Positions 1-6,913 of a stretch of 11,929 bases of DNA are shown here, piece by piece. A program made the position numbers and the translations under genes. The first letter of the stretch is position 1, and each line of letters starts with the position of its first letter. The notes beneath the pieces are model-generated. The model had not been told where the DNA came from. It saw only the letters and a program-made list of their open reading frames with translations, and did not search any database. The stretch is from Candidatus Falkowbacteria bacterium HGW-Falkowbacteria-2 (GTDB lineage: Bacteria > Patescibacteriota > Patescibacteriia > Patescibacteriales > UBA12465), in NCBI GenBank assembly GCA_002841655.1, contig PHAH01000017.1, positions 1-11,929 of the forward strand. Reading direction: 5' to 3'.

Positions 1-1082
1 TCAAAGCTCCAAAGTGCCGCATGATTCCACTTGAAGTAATTGCCCGCCGTTATGCGGTAGGCAGTTATCTGAAAAGATACCCAAACCTTATCGCTACAGG
101 TACTCCTCACCGGTTTCACGACCTTAAAATCGAATTCTTCTTGAAGACAACCGGCGGGAAACTCGTTCTCACCGATGACATTAGTATCGAAGTAGATAGC
201 GCCAAAGGAGAAGAAGATCCCTTTATTCTCAACCACCTAAAAGGAAACTGGGAATTATATCATTCGAAGAAACCGGCCTGGGACCTTGATGCGTCGTTAA
301 AGAAGAACGTCGATCGCGATGAGATTTTCGATGAAAGCATCGCGAAAGATTACGGTAGCGCCGATATTGTCAATGAAATCATCAGGCTCACCCGCTTAAC
401 CTTCCTTGTTCTGGAATCAGCCTGGGCACAACAGAATATGCGCCTAATCGACTTCAAGATTGAATTCGGTTTTGACATGGATGGCAATCTGCTGGTGGCC
501 GATGTAATTGACAATGACAGCTGGCGCCTACGTGATGAATCCTGGAAAGAACTTTCCAAGGAAACGTTCCGGCAGGGAGAAGAACTGGGTGAGGTAGAAA
601 AGAAATACGGAATCGTAAGCCGGATGGTGAACAATTTCCGTATACCCAAGCAATGTCTTGTTGTCTGGATCGGTTCGCACAGCGATCCTTTCCCAAGTAT
701 TCCTGTTGGTTATAATTCATTGGTTAACCTGGAAACAGTTGTCCTGTCCGGGCACAAGTCTCCTCAAGCTTGCCTTGATAAGCTGGAAGAACTCATGTCT
801 AAATATCCTGATGGTGGCGCTATTCTGGTAAAGGTTGGCCGTAGCAATGGGCTGGGACCAATACTTGCTGCTCGCACCAACTGGCCGGTGATTGCTATCC
901 CCGCCACAATGAAAGATTATCCTGAAGATATTTGGAGCTCTATTCGCATGCCTTCTGATGTTCCGCTAATGACCGCTTGGCCGGAAGAAAATGCGGTACT
1001 TATTGCCCTAAATATTTTGGCGCAAAAAAACCCGGCTATCTATGCCGAGAGACAGTTAAAAATTGAGAGTCTTGATAAATAA
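1..1082 (+). CDS. Bifunctional SAICAR synthetase / AIR carboxylase (PurC-PurE fusion, PAICS type), 5'-truncated
   Basis: Two steps of de novo IMP synthesis in the cytoplasm: carboxylation of AIR to CAIR and ligation of aspartate to give SAICAR. The frame is open from base 3, and the residues before the first Met (KAPKCR) match the PAICS segment before MIPIEW, so the Met at 21 is internal and the gene begins outside the window. Numbering from that Met, residues 1-205 are the SAICAR synthetase part (MIPLEVIARRYAVGSYLKR, later VADVIDNDSWRL at 159-170). Residues 210-340 are the PurE part (WIGSHSD, SGHKSP at 243-248, GRSNGLGP at 273-280, DIWSSIRMPS). The domain order and the HK pair in SGHKSP resemble the animal fusion and class II PurE, not the usual bacterial class I PurE with SAHRTP. 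The gene ends 18 bp before an intrinsic terminator. The substrate assignment (AIR plus CO2 directly) is family knowledge. Confidence 0.92.
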   Translation, partial: KAPKCRMIPLEVIARRYAVGSYLKRYPNLIATGTPHRFHDLKIEFFLKTTGGKLVLTDDISIEVDSAKGEEDPFILNHLKGNWELYHSKKPAWDLDASLKKNVDRDEIFDESIAKDYGSADIVNEIIRLTRLTFLVLESAWAQQNMRLIDFKIEFGFDMDGNLLVADVIDNDSWRLRDESWKELSKETFRQGEELGEVEKKYGIVSRMVNNFRIPKQCLVVWIGSHSDPFPSIPVGYNSLVNLETVVLSGHKSPQACLDKLEELMSKYPDGGAILVKVGRSNGLGPILAARTNWPVIAIPATMKDYPEDIWSSIRMPSDVPLMTAWPEENAVLIALNILAQKNPAIYAERQLKIESLDK

Positions 1083-1100
1083 GGCTCGCCACATCATTCT

Positions 1101-1132
1101 GCCGTCGTTAAATTAAATAACGACGGCTTTTT
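1101..1132 (+). terminator. Intrinsic terminator of the PurC-PurE gene
   Basis: A perfect 10-bp stem GCCGTCGTTA / TAACGACGGC (1101-1110 with 1118-1127) with a 7-nt AT loop is followed by five T. It lies in the convergent gap, and its T tail overlaps the last codon of ligD. On the minus strand the hairpin is followed by AGAATG, so it should not work well for ligD. Confidence 0.85.
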
Positions 1133-3503
1133 ATATCTCTTCTTTCACGTTCTTCTCTAAACACTGCAGTGATTTACGCAGATCGATACCTTTGCCGAGT
1201 ACCGGCTTCCACAAATCACCTTTCTTTTTCAGGCGAGCATGAATTGTTTTGATAGTAAACTTCTTTGGATCCAACCCTCGTCTTACTTCTTTCCATTCAA
1301 GAGGAGTGGAGACGCTAGCTCCGGGCACCGGTCTTAGTGAGTAGGCGGCAGCGATGGTTTGACCGCGTCGATTCTGCAGATAATCAAGATATATTTTTCC
1401 ACCTCGCTTCGCTGGCGTCCGTTCAATGGAAGTAATCTTAGGGATGCGTCCATTTACAATCTTTACAATCAATAAGGATAGGTCTTTTATTTGCTCGTAG
1501 GAATATTTTGCCGCCAGAGGAACGAAAATATGTAAGCCTGACTTCCCCGAGGTCTTGATATAGCTGTCGGCACAGGCAAGGTCTAACACTTGCTTCACTT
1601 CTTTAGCGACTACAATTAAATCATCGAACTTCTTCTTGCCGGGATCAAGATCAATAATCATATAATCTGGCTTTTCAACATTTTCTACTTTCGAATTCCA
1701 AGGATTGATTTCAATGCAGCCGAGATTTACCATATACAACAAGGTTTCCTTGTTCTGACATAGCAGATAGTTTATTTCATCCTTATTATGCTCTGACCAG
1801 ATTTTCTGCATTGCGACGTAGGCAGGCACTGAAGTTGTAATGTATTTATGATAGAAGCCGGGCTTTTTGATGCCGTTTGGGTGACGATACATGTTCTGCG
1901 GGCGGTCTTTCAGATAGGGCAGCATATAATCAGCAACAGAATTATAGTAATCGATGACGTCTTGCTTAGTGTAACCCTCTTTCGGCCAAAACACTTTATC
2001 GCTATTTGTCACTTTGACATCAATCGCCTCCGCTCCCACCAATTCTTTCTGTGACGCCACCGGCTCTCTCGTTACTTCCTTTACTTTCTTATCACTTCTT
2101 AACCCCAGATAAACTGGATGCCGCATTCGTCCATCGGGAGGCCACTCAGTGAAGCTAACCGTGCAAACGTATTTCGGCTTTACCCAAGTGATAGGCGAAT
2201 TTATTGGTACTTTTTCTCTCACCGGACTATTCCCAGTCTTCACTTTCACTAATTTATCATACAGCTCCTTTATTTCTTTCCCGGAAAAGCCGCCCCCGGA
2301 ATGACCGATGAATTTTAGCTCATTGCTGTCGTAGGCACCGAGAACGAGTGAACCAAGATACTTCCGACCACCCTTAGGCTCGGTAAAGCCGATAATTATT
2401 GCTTCCTGAGTTTCGATGTTCTTTATCTTGAGCCACGAATTTGAACGGACACCCTCAAGATAGGCGCTGGCGCCGTCTTTGGCAATCACGCCCTCCATCT
2501 GCTGCTTTTTTATCGACTGAAATACTTTCTTGCCTTCATCCTCGACATAATCAGCAATCATGATATTCGGCGAACCCCGAAATAGGTTCTTCAATTTCTC
2601 TTTTCGATCACGGAGTGGCTTTCGTCTAAGATCTTCATCATTTATATATAATAAATCAAAGACAACATACATTATTCTTGTTTTCTTACCGGCATTCTGC
2701 AAGGCATGAAAATCTGGGCGGCCATTTTTCATCGCGATGATTTCACCATCAAATATGGCCCTGCCCTTAAAAGCTTGTAATCCCGTTACTATCGGAGGAA
2801 ACTGTTGTTTCAAATCCAAATTATTGCGCGAATATAATTTGACTTTGCCAGCATCAACTTCGGCAATAGCTCTATATCCATCCCACTTGATTTCAAATAT
2901 CCAACCTTGACGATCAAATATCTCATCGACTCGCTTCGCGAGCATCGGTTTAATGTCTTTCGGCATTGTCTTCTTCTTCAGCTTTGCGACGATGTTTGTT
3001 TCATTCGACGCATATTCATCCTTCTCTTTTATTAATAGCCAGTTCTTCTCGCCAGCCTTAAGTCGCACAAGATTGAAGCCACCATTTAACTTGTCGCCGG
3101 CCAATACTATTTTTATATGTCCTTTTTTCAAGCCCTTTTTTAACTCCACTTCCTCCTTACTGACGTCAGATGTGCCCAGAGCTGTATAAACCCCCTTATC
3201 CCAAACCGTAACAACGCCAGCTCCATAATTTCCCGCCGGAATATCCCCTTCAAACTCACCATACTCAAGGGGATGATCCTCAACCATTACCGCCAGTCTT
3301 TTCTGCGCCGGATCAAGTGATGGCCCCTTCGGAATTGCCCAACTCTTTAGAACACCTTCAAGTTCAAGGCGAAAATCGTAGTGTAAATGAGAGGCTTCAT
3401 GTTTTTGGACATAAAAGCGCAAACGTTTAACTTTACTTTTTCGCGCCCTTGGTTCGGGCGATTGAGCAAAGTTTCGTTTGCGCTTATAGTCCTGCAATTT
3501 CAT
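1131..3503 (-). CDS. ligD: Multifunctional NHEJ DNA ligase D (phosphoesterase-ligase-polymerase)
   Basis: ATP-dependent ligase D repairs double-strand breaks together with Ku: it trims 3' ends, fills gaps and seals. At 790 aa it has the three-domain order PE-LIG-POL seen in Pseudomonas, not the mycobacterial POL-PE-LIG. The PE domain (about 15-165) keeps H35, H41, D43, R45, H77 and Y81, matching the active site known for the Pseudomonas enzyme. The ligase domain (about 183-475) has the nucleotidylated lysine K206 in EIKWDGYR, YSRNN at 224-228, FDGE at 251-254, EGVIAK at 337-342 and WLKIK at 357-361. The POL (primase-like) domain (about 495-780) has metal ligands D618 and D620 in IIDLDPG, SGKSGLH at 652-658 and D707. 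The gene starts 4 bp after the ku stop, so the two are cotranscribed. There is no Shine-Dalgarno sequence; the ATG has CTAT in front. Everything needed for activity appears intact. Confidence 0.96.
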   Translation of the reverse strand: MKLQDYKRKRNFAQSPEPRARKSKVKRLRFYVQKHEASHLHYDFRLELEGVLKSWAIPKGPSLDPAQKRLAVMVEDHPLEYGEFEGDIPAGNYGAGVVTVWDKGVYTALGTSDVSKEEVELKKGLKKGHIKIVLAGDKLNGGFNLVRLKAGEKNWLLIKEKDEYASNETNIVAKLKKKTMPKDIKPMLAKRVDEIFDRQGWIFEIKWDGYRAIAEVDAGKVKLYSRNNLDLKQQFPPIVTGLQAFKGRAIFDGEIIAMKNGRPDFHALQNAGKKTRIMYVVFDLLYINDEDLRRKPLRDRKEKLKNLFRGSPNIMIADYVEDEGKKVFQSIKKQQMEGVIAKDGASAYLEGVRSNSWLKIKNIETQEAIIIGFTEPKGGRKYLGSLVLGAYDSNELKFIGHSGGGFSGKEIKELYDKLVKVKTGNSPVREKVPINSPITWVKPKYVCTVSFTEWPPDGRMRHPVYLGLRSDKKVKEVTREPVASQKELVGAEAIDVKVTNSDKVFWPKEGYTKQDVIDYYNSVADYMLPYLKDRPQNMYRHPNGIKKPGFYHKYITTSVPAYVAMQKIWSEHNKDEINYLLCQNKETLLYMVNLGCIEINPWNSKVENVEKPDYMIIDLDPGKKKFDDLIVVAKEVKQVLDLACADSYIKTSGKSGLHIFVPLAAKYSYEQIKDLSLLIVKIVNGRIPKITSIERTPAKRGGKIYLDYLQNRRGQTIAAAYSLRPVPGASVSTPLEWKEVRRGLDPKKFTIKTIHARLKKKGDLWKPVLGKGIDLRKSLQCLEKNVKEEI

Positions 3504-3507
3504 ATAG

Positions 3508-4293
3508 TTATTTCTTGCTTTTTGACTTCGATTGTTCCAAGCTCAATTTCAAAGTCTGCATCAAGTTGCGCATGTCAGTTACCGGCGGTTCATCATCCTC
3601 TTCAATCTTAATCGGTTTCCCCTTAGCTTTCTTCGCAATGATTTTCTTTACCTCATCAGTGTAGGTATCGGAGTAATCTGTCAGTTTAAAATGGTTTTCA
3701 AGATGATTGATGAGCATGACTGCCATATCAAATTCCTTTTCTGAATATTTACTATCTTCAGGAATGCGCAAGTCTTCTGGTTCTCGAATTTCATCTTTAA
3801 AGCGAAGGGTAATGAGCATCAGAGCGCGACCTTCCGGCTTAATCATGGCCAAGTGTTCTTTCTGTCTAATAATGAATTTCGCCACACCGACCTTATCGGC
3901 CTTCTTCAAAGCTTCCCGCAACAAGACATATGCTTTTTCCGCCTTCGGATCTGGCTCAATATAGTATGGCCTGTTAATTATCATTCCCGGTATTTCATCT
4001 TCAGCGACAAAGCTGCTAACTTCAATTAATTTCGATTGTTTAGGAGCTGCTTTCTTCAGCTCCTCGTCAGTGAGAATAACAAAATCGCCGCGCCGATACT
4101 CATAGCCCTTAACAATGTCTTCATACTTTACCGCCTTCCCATTCGTGCGACAGACTTTGACATAGCTAATCGGACAGTTCCCGTGCTTATCTAGCATGCG
4201 GAATTTCAAAGCTCTTTCTTCTGAGGCGCTATAGATTCTGATGGGTATATTTATTAGACCGAAGCTTAATGACCCGTTCCAAATTGCTTTCAT
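3508..4293 (-). CDS. ku: Bacterial Ku, NHEJ end-binding protein
   Basis: A homodimeric ring that threads onto broken DNA ends and recruits LigD. At 261 aa it has the usual length for bacterial Ku. It opens with the family hallmark MKAIWNGSLSFGLINIPI and continues with YVKVCRTNGKAVKYEDIVKGYEY (split here: YVKVCR, then VKYEDIVKGYEY), VAKFIIRQKEHLA at 137-149, and an acidic then lysine-rich tail (SKSKSKK). A longer frame exists up to 4365, but those 24 extra residues are not Ku-like and would overlap the promoter, so I place the start at 4293. It is first in the ku-ligD operon, with a 4-bp gap to ligD, and diverges from the VOC-AHSA1 gene. The short leader has no Shine-Dalgarno sequence. Confidence 0.96.
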   Translation of the reverse strand: MKAIWNGSLSFGLINIPIRIYSASEERALKFRMLDKHGNCPISYVKVCRTNGKAVKYEDIVKGYEYRRGDFVILTDEELKKAAPKQSKLIEVSSFVAEDEIPGMIINRPYYIEPDPKAEKAYVLLREALKKADKVGVAKFIIRQKEHLAMIKPEGRALMLITLRFKDEIREPEDLRIPEDSKYSEKEFDMAVMLINHLENHFKLTDYSDTYTDEVKKIIAKKAKGKPIKIEEDDEPPVTDMRNLMQTLKLSLEQSKSKSKK

Positions 4294-4315
4294 ATGGTTA
4301 TAAATTAGGGAGTAT

Positions 4316-4344
4316 ATGATAGCACATTTTGAGGCATTTTTCAA
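4316..4344 (-). promoter_or_regulatory. Promoter of the ku-ligD operon
   Basis: On the minus strand, -35 TTGAAA (4344-4339), a 17-nt spacer, and -10 TATCAT (4321-4316). Transcription should start near 4309, giving a leader of about 16 nt before the Ku ATG. It is back-to-back with the rightward promoter; the two -35 boxes are about 33 bp apart, so one regulator bound between them could affect both units. Confidence 0.7.
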
Positions 4345-4377
4345 TCCGTATCCAAAGCGAACCAAGAGTCATTACCT

Positions 4378-4406
4378 TTGACCCGAGCCAGAAAATATGT
4401 TATGAT
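4378..4406 (+). promoter_or_regulatory. Promoter of the VOC-AHSA1 operon
   Basis: -35 TTGACC at 4378-4383, a 17-nt spacer, -10 TATGAT at 4401-4406 preceded by TG (ATGT), an extended -10-like context. The expected start is near 4413, which puts the longer upstream frame of the following gene outside the transcript and supports the ATG at 4449. Confidence 0.75.
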
Positions 4407-4448
4407 ATAGGCACTTTTTTTCTTCTTTATAAACTAAATACTATCAAT

Positions 4449-5285
4449 ATGCATCAGCGAGTAATATATTTTGAACTCCCTTCCGATAACCCAGAAGAAA
4501 GTATGAAGTTCTTCAAGAATGTCTTTGGCTGGGAATTTCGACCATTCGGAAATACCGACTACTGGCAGATTATGACAGGTGATCCAAAAAATCCTGGAAT
4601 CGATGGCGGAATAATGAAGCGGACCGATGCCTTGCCTAATGTTGTTAACACGATTCGGGTAGACGATCTCGATAAGGCTATGAGCCGGATTATCAAAGCC
4701 GGCGGGAAACCCGTGATTCCTAAAATAGAAGTACCCTCAGTTGGCTGGGTTGCTTATTTTGCTGATCCCGATGGTAATACCCACGGAATTGTCCAGCTTG
4801 AAGAAGCTGCCGAGAGTGGTTTAGCCGAACTGCAAGTCGAGCGTATATTTAAAGCGCCGCGTAAATTAGTCTGGCAACATTGGTCAGTCCCGGAACTACT
4901 AACAAAGTGGTGGGGCCCGAAGGACTTTACTTCTCCGGAGGCAAAAATTGATTTCCGAGAGGGCGGAAAATATCTCTTCGCGATGCGTTCTCCTGAAGGA
5001 CAGGATTTTTATAGCACCGGTGTCTACAAAGAAATAGTGCCACTCGAGAAAATTGTTGCAACCGATAGCTTTGCTGATAAAGAGGGAAATATTGTTCCTT
5101 CTTCCTACTACGGAATGGGTGGCAGCTCTTTAGATGAATATTATATTACTTTGCTTTTTGAAGAAATTGGCCAGAAAACAAAAATGACTTTAAAGCACCT
5201 GGGGCTTCCCACAGATATTATAAATATGACTAAACATGGTTGGGAAGAGTCATTCGATAAGTTGGACGAAAGTCTAAAGGTATAA
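4449..5285 (+). CDS. Fusion of a VOC (glyoxalase-like) domain and an AHSA1/SRPBCC domain
   Basis: A 278-aa soluble protein. Residues 1-118 form a VOC domain: it opens VIYFELPSDNPEESMKFF, continues VFGWEF, and ends VAYFADPDGNTHGIVQLEE, with the typical DPDGN turn and terminal metal-ligand-like Glu. Residues 127-277 form an SRPBCC domain of the AHSA1-like type: VERIFKAPRKLVWQHWS, then TKWWGPKDFT and DFREGGKY, ending in HGWEESFDKLDESL. VOC domains bind a metal and small ligands, and SRPBCC domains hold a hydrophobic ligand; no substrate can be named here. The frame stays open upstream to 4329, but that part overlaps the promoter and is not VOC-like, so I chose 4449. The ATG lies 16 bp after a run of pyrimidines and has no Shine-Dalgarno sequence. 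The next gene, 15 bp on, is another VOC protein, suggesting a shared role such as antibiotic or aldehyde tolerance (inference). Confidence 0.88.
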   Translation: MHQRVIYFELPSDNPEESMKFFKNVFGWEFRPFGNTDYWQIMTGDPKNPGIDGGIMKRTDALPNVVNTIRVDDLDKAMSRIIKAGGKPVIPKIEVPSVGWVAYFADPDGNTHGIVQLEEAAESGLAELQVERIFKAPRKLVWQHWSVPELLTKWWGPKDFTSPEAKIDFREGGKYLFAMRSPEGQDFYSTGVYKEIVPLEKIVATDSFADKEGNIVPSSYYGMGGSSLDEYYITLLFEEIGQKTKMTLKHLGLPTDIINMTKHGWEESFDKLDESLKV

Positions 5286-5300
5286 TTAAATATCAAACAT

Positions 5301-5738
5301 ATGATTATGCTCAACCCATATCTCCACTTCGATGGTAACGCTGAAGCAGCCTTTGAGTTTTATCGATCAGCCTTCGGTGGAGAATTTCAAATGATTCAAA
5401 GATATTCCGAGACGCCAGAAGCGGATAAGGTTGCGGAAAAGGATAAGGATAAAATCATGCACATCGCCCTGCGAATTGGAGACAATATATTAATGGCAAC
5501 GGACGCCATTGAAGGAATGGGCGACAAATTGAAAGTTGGCAATAATTTCCATCTTTCAATTGGCGTTTCCAGCAAGAAAGAAGCTGATCGCCTTTACAAA
5601 GCCCTCTCCACTGGAGGGCAGGAAGACTTGCCGATGTCTCCATCTTTCTGGGGCTCATATTTCGGAATGCTGACTGACCGTTTTGGTATCCGTTGGATGA
5701 TTAGTTTTGACGAAGAACAGCAATCAAACATTATGTAG
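5301..5738 (+). CDS. PhnB-like VOC family protein
   Basis: A 145-aa single-domain protein of the PhnB/3-demethylubiquinone-methyltransferase-like VOC group. The opening MLNPYLHFDGNAEAAFEFY, then SAFGGEF, and the end WGSYFGMLTDRFGIRWMIS are the classic signature of this group. The members are usually dimers, and most have no proven reaction. It starts 15 bp after the VOC-AHSA1 stop and belongs to the same operon. A Met two codons later (5307) is an alternative start; 5301 is preferred because of the AT-ATG context seen at most starts in this window. In other bacteria PhnB-like and AHSA1 proteins are often neighbours, which fits this pairing. Confidence 0.88.
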   Translation: MIMLNPYLHFDGNAEAAFEFYRSAFGGEFQMIQRYSETPEADKVAEKDKDKIMHIALRIGDNILMATDAIEGMGDKLKVGNNFHLSIGVSSKKEADRLYKALSTGGQEDLPMSPSFWGSYFGMLTDRFGIRWMISFDEEQQSNIM

Positions 5739-5782
5739 ACAAGTCACAAAGATAAGTCTAGTACCTTTAAAATTTAACAACC

Positions 5783-6253
5783 ATGGCCACCAAACATGAT
5801 TTCCGTCACTGGGATGAATGGTTATTCATCATTTCATTTGTAGTATTTCTGCTTGTGATTATAAATGTCAGTCTCACAAATTTGTTAACCGACGGCGAAA
5901 AGAGCCTTACGGAGCTTGCTTTAGCCGGTCTAATAATTGTCCACATTCCAATTGTCTACACTCAGTTTATGTTTATCTCTGGTCAAAAAGGAAAATTATT
6001 CTTTTCGGAAGAGTTAGAGCTTATTCCAACCTGGTTTCTGCTAATCTTTATGTTTCCCCTTTTTAATCAGATGATGTTTGAATTTATAAGATCTTTCTAT
6101 CTCTTGTTCAATCTGCCAGAATATGATGAAATAACGTTCTTCCCGGATAATTATACCTTTCATCTCCTCGGCGGCTTAGCGGTATATATCATTATCGCCG
6201 TGGTGTCAGTTGCTTATCGTCAAATATTAAAAAAGAAAACACCTTTAAAATAG
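5783..6253 (+). CDS. Four-helix membrane protein of unknown function
   Basis: A 156-aa protein I do not recognise. Hydrophobic segments at about 13-33, 43-65, 81-105 and 127-146 predict four membrane helices, with a lysine-rich C-terminus (RQILKKKTPLK) likely in the cytoplasm. Aromatic and phenylalanine-rich stretches (FFPDNYTF, FEFIRSFYLLF) lie between the last two helices. It follows the PhnB-like gene by 44 bp without a terminator between them and is the last gene before the terminator at 6253-6274, so it is probably cotranscribed with the two VOC genes. The start context is ACC-ATG, one of the few without AT before ATG. No catalytic motif is visible. Confidence 0.75.
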   Translation: MATKHDFRHWDEWLFIISFVVFLLVIINVSLTNLLTDGEKSLTELALAGLIIVHIPIVYTQFMFISGQKGKLFFSEELELIPTWFLLIFMFPLFNQMMFEFIRSFYLLFNLPEYDEITFFPDNYTFHLLGGLAVYIIIAVVSVAYRQILKKKTPLK

Positions 6254-6274
6254 GGGCTACGTAGCCCCTTTTTT
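6253..6274 (+). terminator. Intrinsic terminator of the VOC operon
   Basis: A perfect 16-nt palindrome GGGGCTAC/GTAGCCCC (6253-6268) followed by six T. It begins on the last base of the preceding stop codon. The minus-strand tail is only moderately T-rich, so it acts mainly rightward. Confidence 0.85.
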
Positions 6275-6295
6275 CTTTCCTAGATATCAGCACTC

Positions 6296-6324
6296 TAGAC
6301 TTTCGTGTCTAAATATGCTATCAT
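6296..6324 (+). promoter_or_regulatory. Promoter of the hairpin-leader small-protein gene
   Basis: -10 TATCAT at 6319-6324 preceded by TGC, with TAGACT (4 of 6 match to TTGACA) 17 nt upstream at 6296-6301. The expected start is near 6331. It sits right after the previous terminator, which supports an independent unit. Confidence 0.6.
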
Positions 6325-6339
6325 ACCTGAGCTAAAAAT

Positions 6340-6363
6340 ATGTTCATTTCAAAATATTCTTAG
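6340..6363 (+). CDS. Candidate leader peptide (MFISKYS)
   Basis: An ATG about 9 nt after the predicted transcription start opens a 7-codon frame that stops at TAG, 6361-6363. The stop directly touches the 12-bp hairpin at 6364-6400. The ATG has the AT-ATG context common in this window. It could be a regulatory leader peptide, the true start of the downstream gene joined by a +1 shift, or chance. Confidence 0.25.
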   Translation: MFISKYS

Positions 6364-6400
6364 CCGCAGCGGAAAGAGTGATCAGCCTTTTCCGCTGCGG
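6364..6400 (+). other. Strong perfect hairpin in the leader of the small-protein gene
   Basis: CCGCAGCGGAAA (6364-6375) pairs perfectly with TTTCCGCTGCGG (6389-6400), leaving a 13-nt loop. It is not followed by a T run, so it is not a terminator. It lies in the 5' leader, about 64 nt before the ATG at 6464. It could be an mRNA-stabilising element, a protein-binding or RNase site, or a regulator of translation. Confidence 0.6.
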
Positions 6401-6463
6401 CGAAGTCAACGACGACGAGCCCAACAGCACAGCCCAACCGCTGACTCACTAAAAAAAGCTGAT

Positions 6464-6688
6464 ATGGAAATTTCTAAACTTCAAAATCAAATCCAAGCTG
6501 GAGCTCTTGTGCGTCTCACTCAAGAAAAAATCAACGATTTAAAAAAGAAGGATCAAATCGACGGCTTTCCAGAGCGCGAAGGATATGTTAAAAGAGTTTA
6601 TAACCGCTATTCTCCTGCCGTCCTAGACATTAACTTTGGTAATTATAATCGCTATCTCAATCAAAACGATGTCGAGAGCGCAAACTGA
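6464..6688 (+). CDS. Small protein of unknown function (74 aa)
   Basis: It starts MEISKLQNQIQAGALV, continues through a charged helix (TQEKINDLKKKDQ) and ends in a tyrosine/asparagine-rich part (RVYNRYSPAVLDINFGNYN). It looks soluble, with a possible N-terminal helical or coiled-coil region. I do not recognise the family. The frame is open upstream to a GTG at 6305, but that lies in the promoter, and the intervening residues (RRSQRRRAQQ) come from the hairpin and an Arg-rich stretch where a second frame is also open; hence I chose the ATG at 6464, which has the AT-ATG context. The gene has its own promoter and terminator, an unusual amount of control for so small a protein in so compact a genome. 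Confidence 0.55.
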   Translation: MEISKLQNQIQAGALVRLTQEKINDLKKKDQIDGFPEREGYVKRVYNRYSPAVLDINFGNYNRYLNQNDVESAN

Positions 6689-6705
6689 TTACATCCCAGT
6701 ATTAT

Positions 6706-6742
6706 GGACGAATATGCCCCTAAGGCAATTCGTCCTTTTTTT
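6706..6742 (+). terminator. Intrinsic terminator of the small-protein gene
   Basis: GGACGAAT (6706-6713) pairs with ATTCGTCC (6728-6735), with an inner GCC/GGC helix across a small bulge, followed by seven T. The transcript from about 6331 to 6742 would be about 410 nt. Confidence 0.9.
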
Positions 6743-6759
6743 ATGTAATCGCGGCAGGC

Positions 6760-6788
6760 TTTACATGAGGGCATTTTTTTGCTATAAT
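6760..6788 (+). promoter_or_regulatory. Promoter of the SH3b/GH26-like gene
   Basis: -35 TTTACA (6760-6765), 17-nt spacer, -10 TATAAT (6783-6788) preceded by GC. It is the best-matching promoter in the window. The start near 6795 leaves an unusually long leader of about 120 nt before the ATG at 6914. The leader is AT-rich and contains two short frames but no strong hairpin that I can see. Confidence 0.8.
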
Positions 6789-6814
6789 ACCTAGGCTCAA
6801 TTTTTGAATTAGAT

Positions 6815-6850
6815 ATGCTTAATAAATGTTTTTTACTGAAATTAATGTGA
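6815..6850 (+). CDS. Candidate leader peptide (MLNKCFLLKLM)
   Basis: An 11-codon frame with the AT-ATG context about 20 nt after the predicted transcription start, ending TGA at 6848-6850. It is isolated from the main gene by further stops. It may be a uORF controlling the secreted protein downstream, or chance in AT-rich leader sequence. Confidence 0.18.
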   Translation: MLNKCFLLKLM

Positions 6851-6913
6851 AATACAGCAGTTTAAAACAAATTTTAATTGTGCGTACTCTCTTATATTTA
6901 GTAACTACGACTT

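Noticed and set aside
1848..3964. Several plus-strand frames across ligD and ku
   Set aside because: They are shadows of minus-strand genes with clear homology and have no protein-like features.
4294..4365. N-terminal extension of Ku by 24 residues
   Set aside because: It overlaps the -10 and -35 boxes of the ku promoter, and bacterial Ku proteins begin at MKAIWNGSLSFGL; the extra residues are not family-like.
4329..4448. 40-residue extension of the VOC-AHSA1 protein
   Set aside because: It lies over both divergent promoters and is not VOC-like; the domain begins at the Met at 4449.
6305..6463. GTG start at 6305 for the small unknown protein
   Set aside because: The GTG lies between the -35 and -10 boxes, so it would not be in the transcript. 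The 6364-6463 stretch is open in two frames, so openness alone is no evidence of coding.
6331..6742. tmRNA or RNase P RNA, suggested by length, promoter and terminator
   Set aside because: Neither the tmRNA tRNA-like ends nor the conserved RNase P core (GAGGAAAGTC-like) is present, and the second half has a convincing reading frame.
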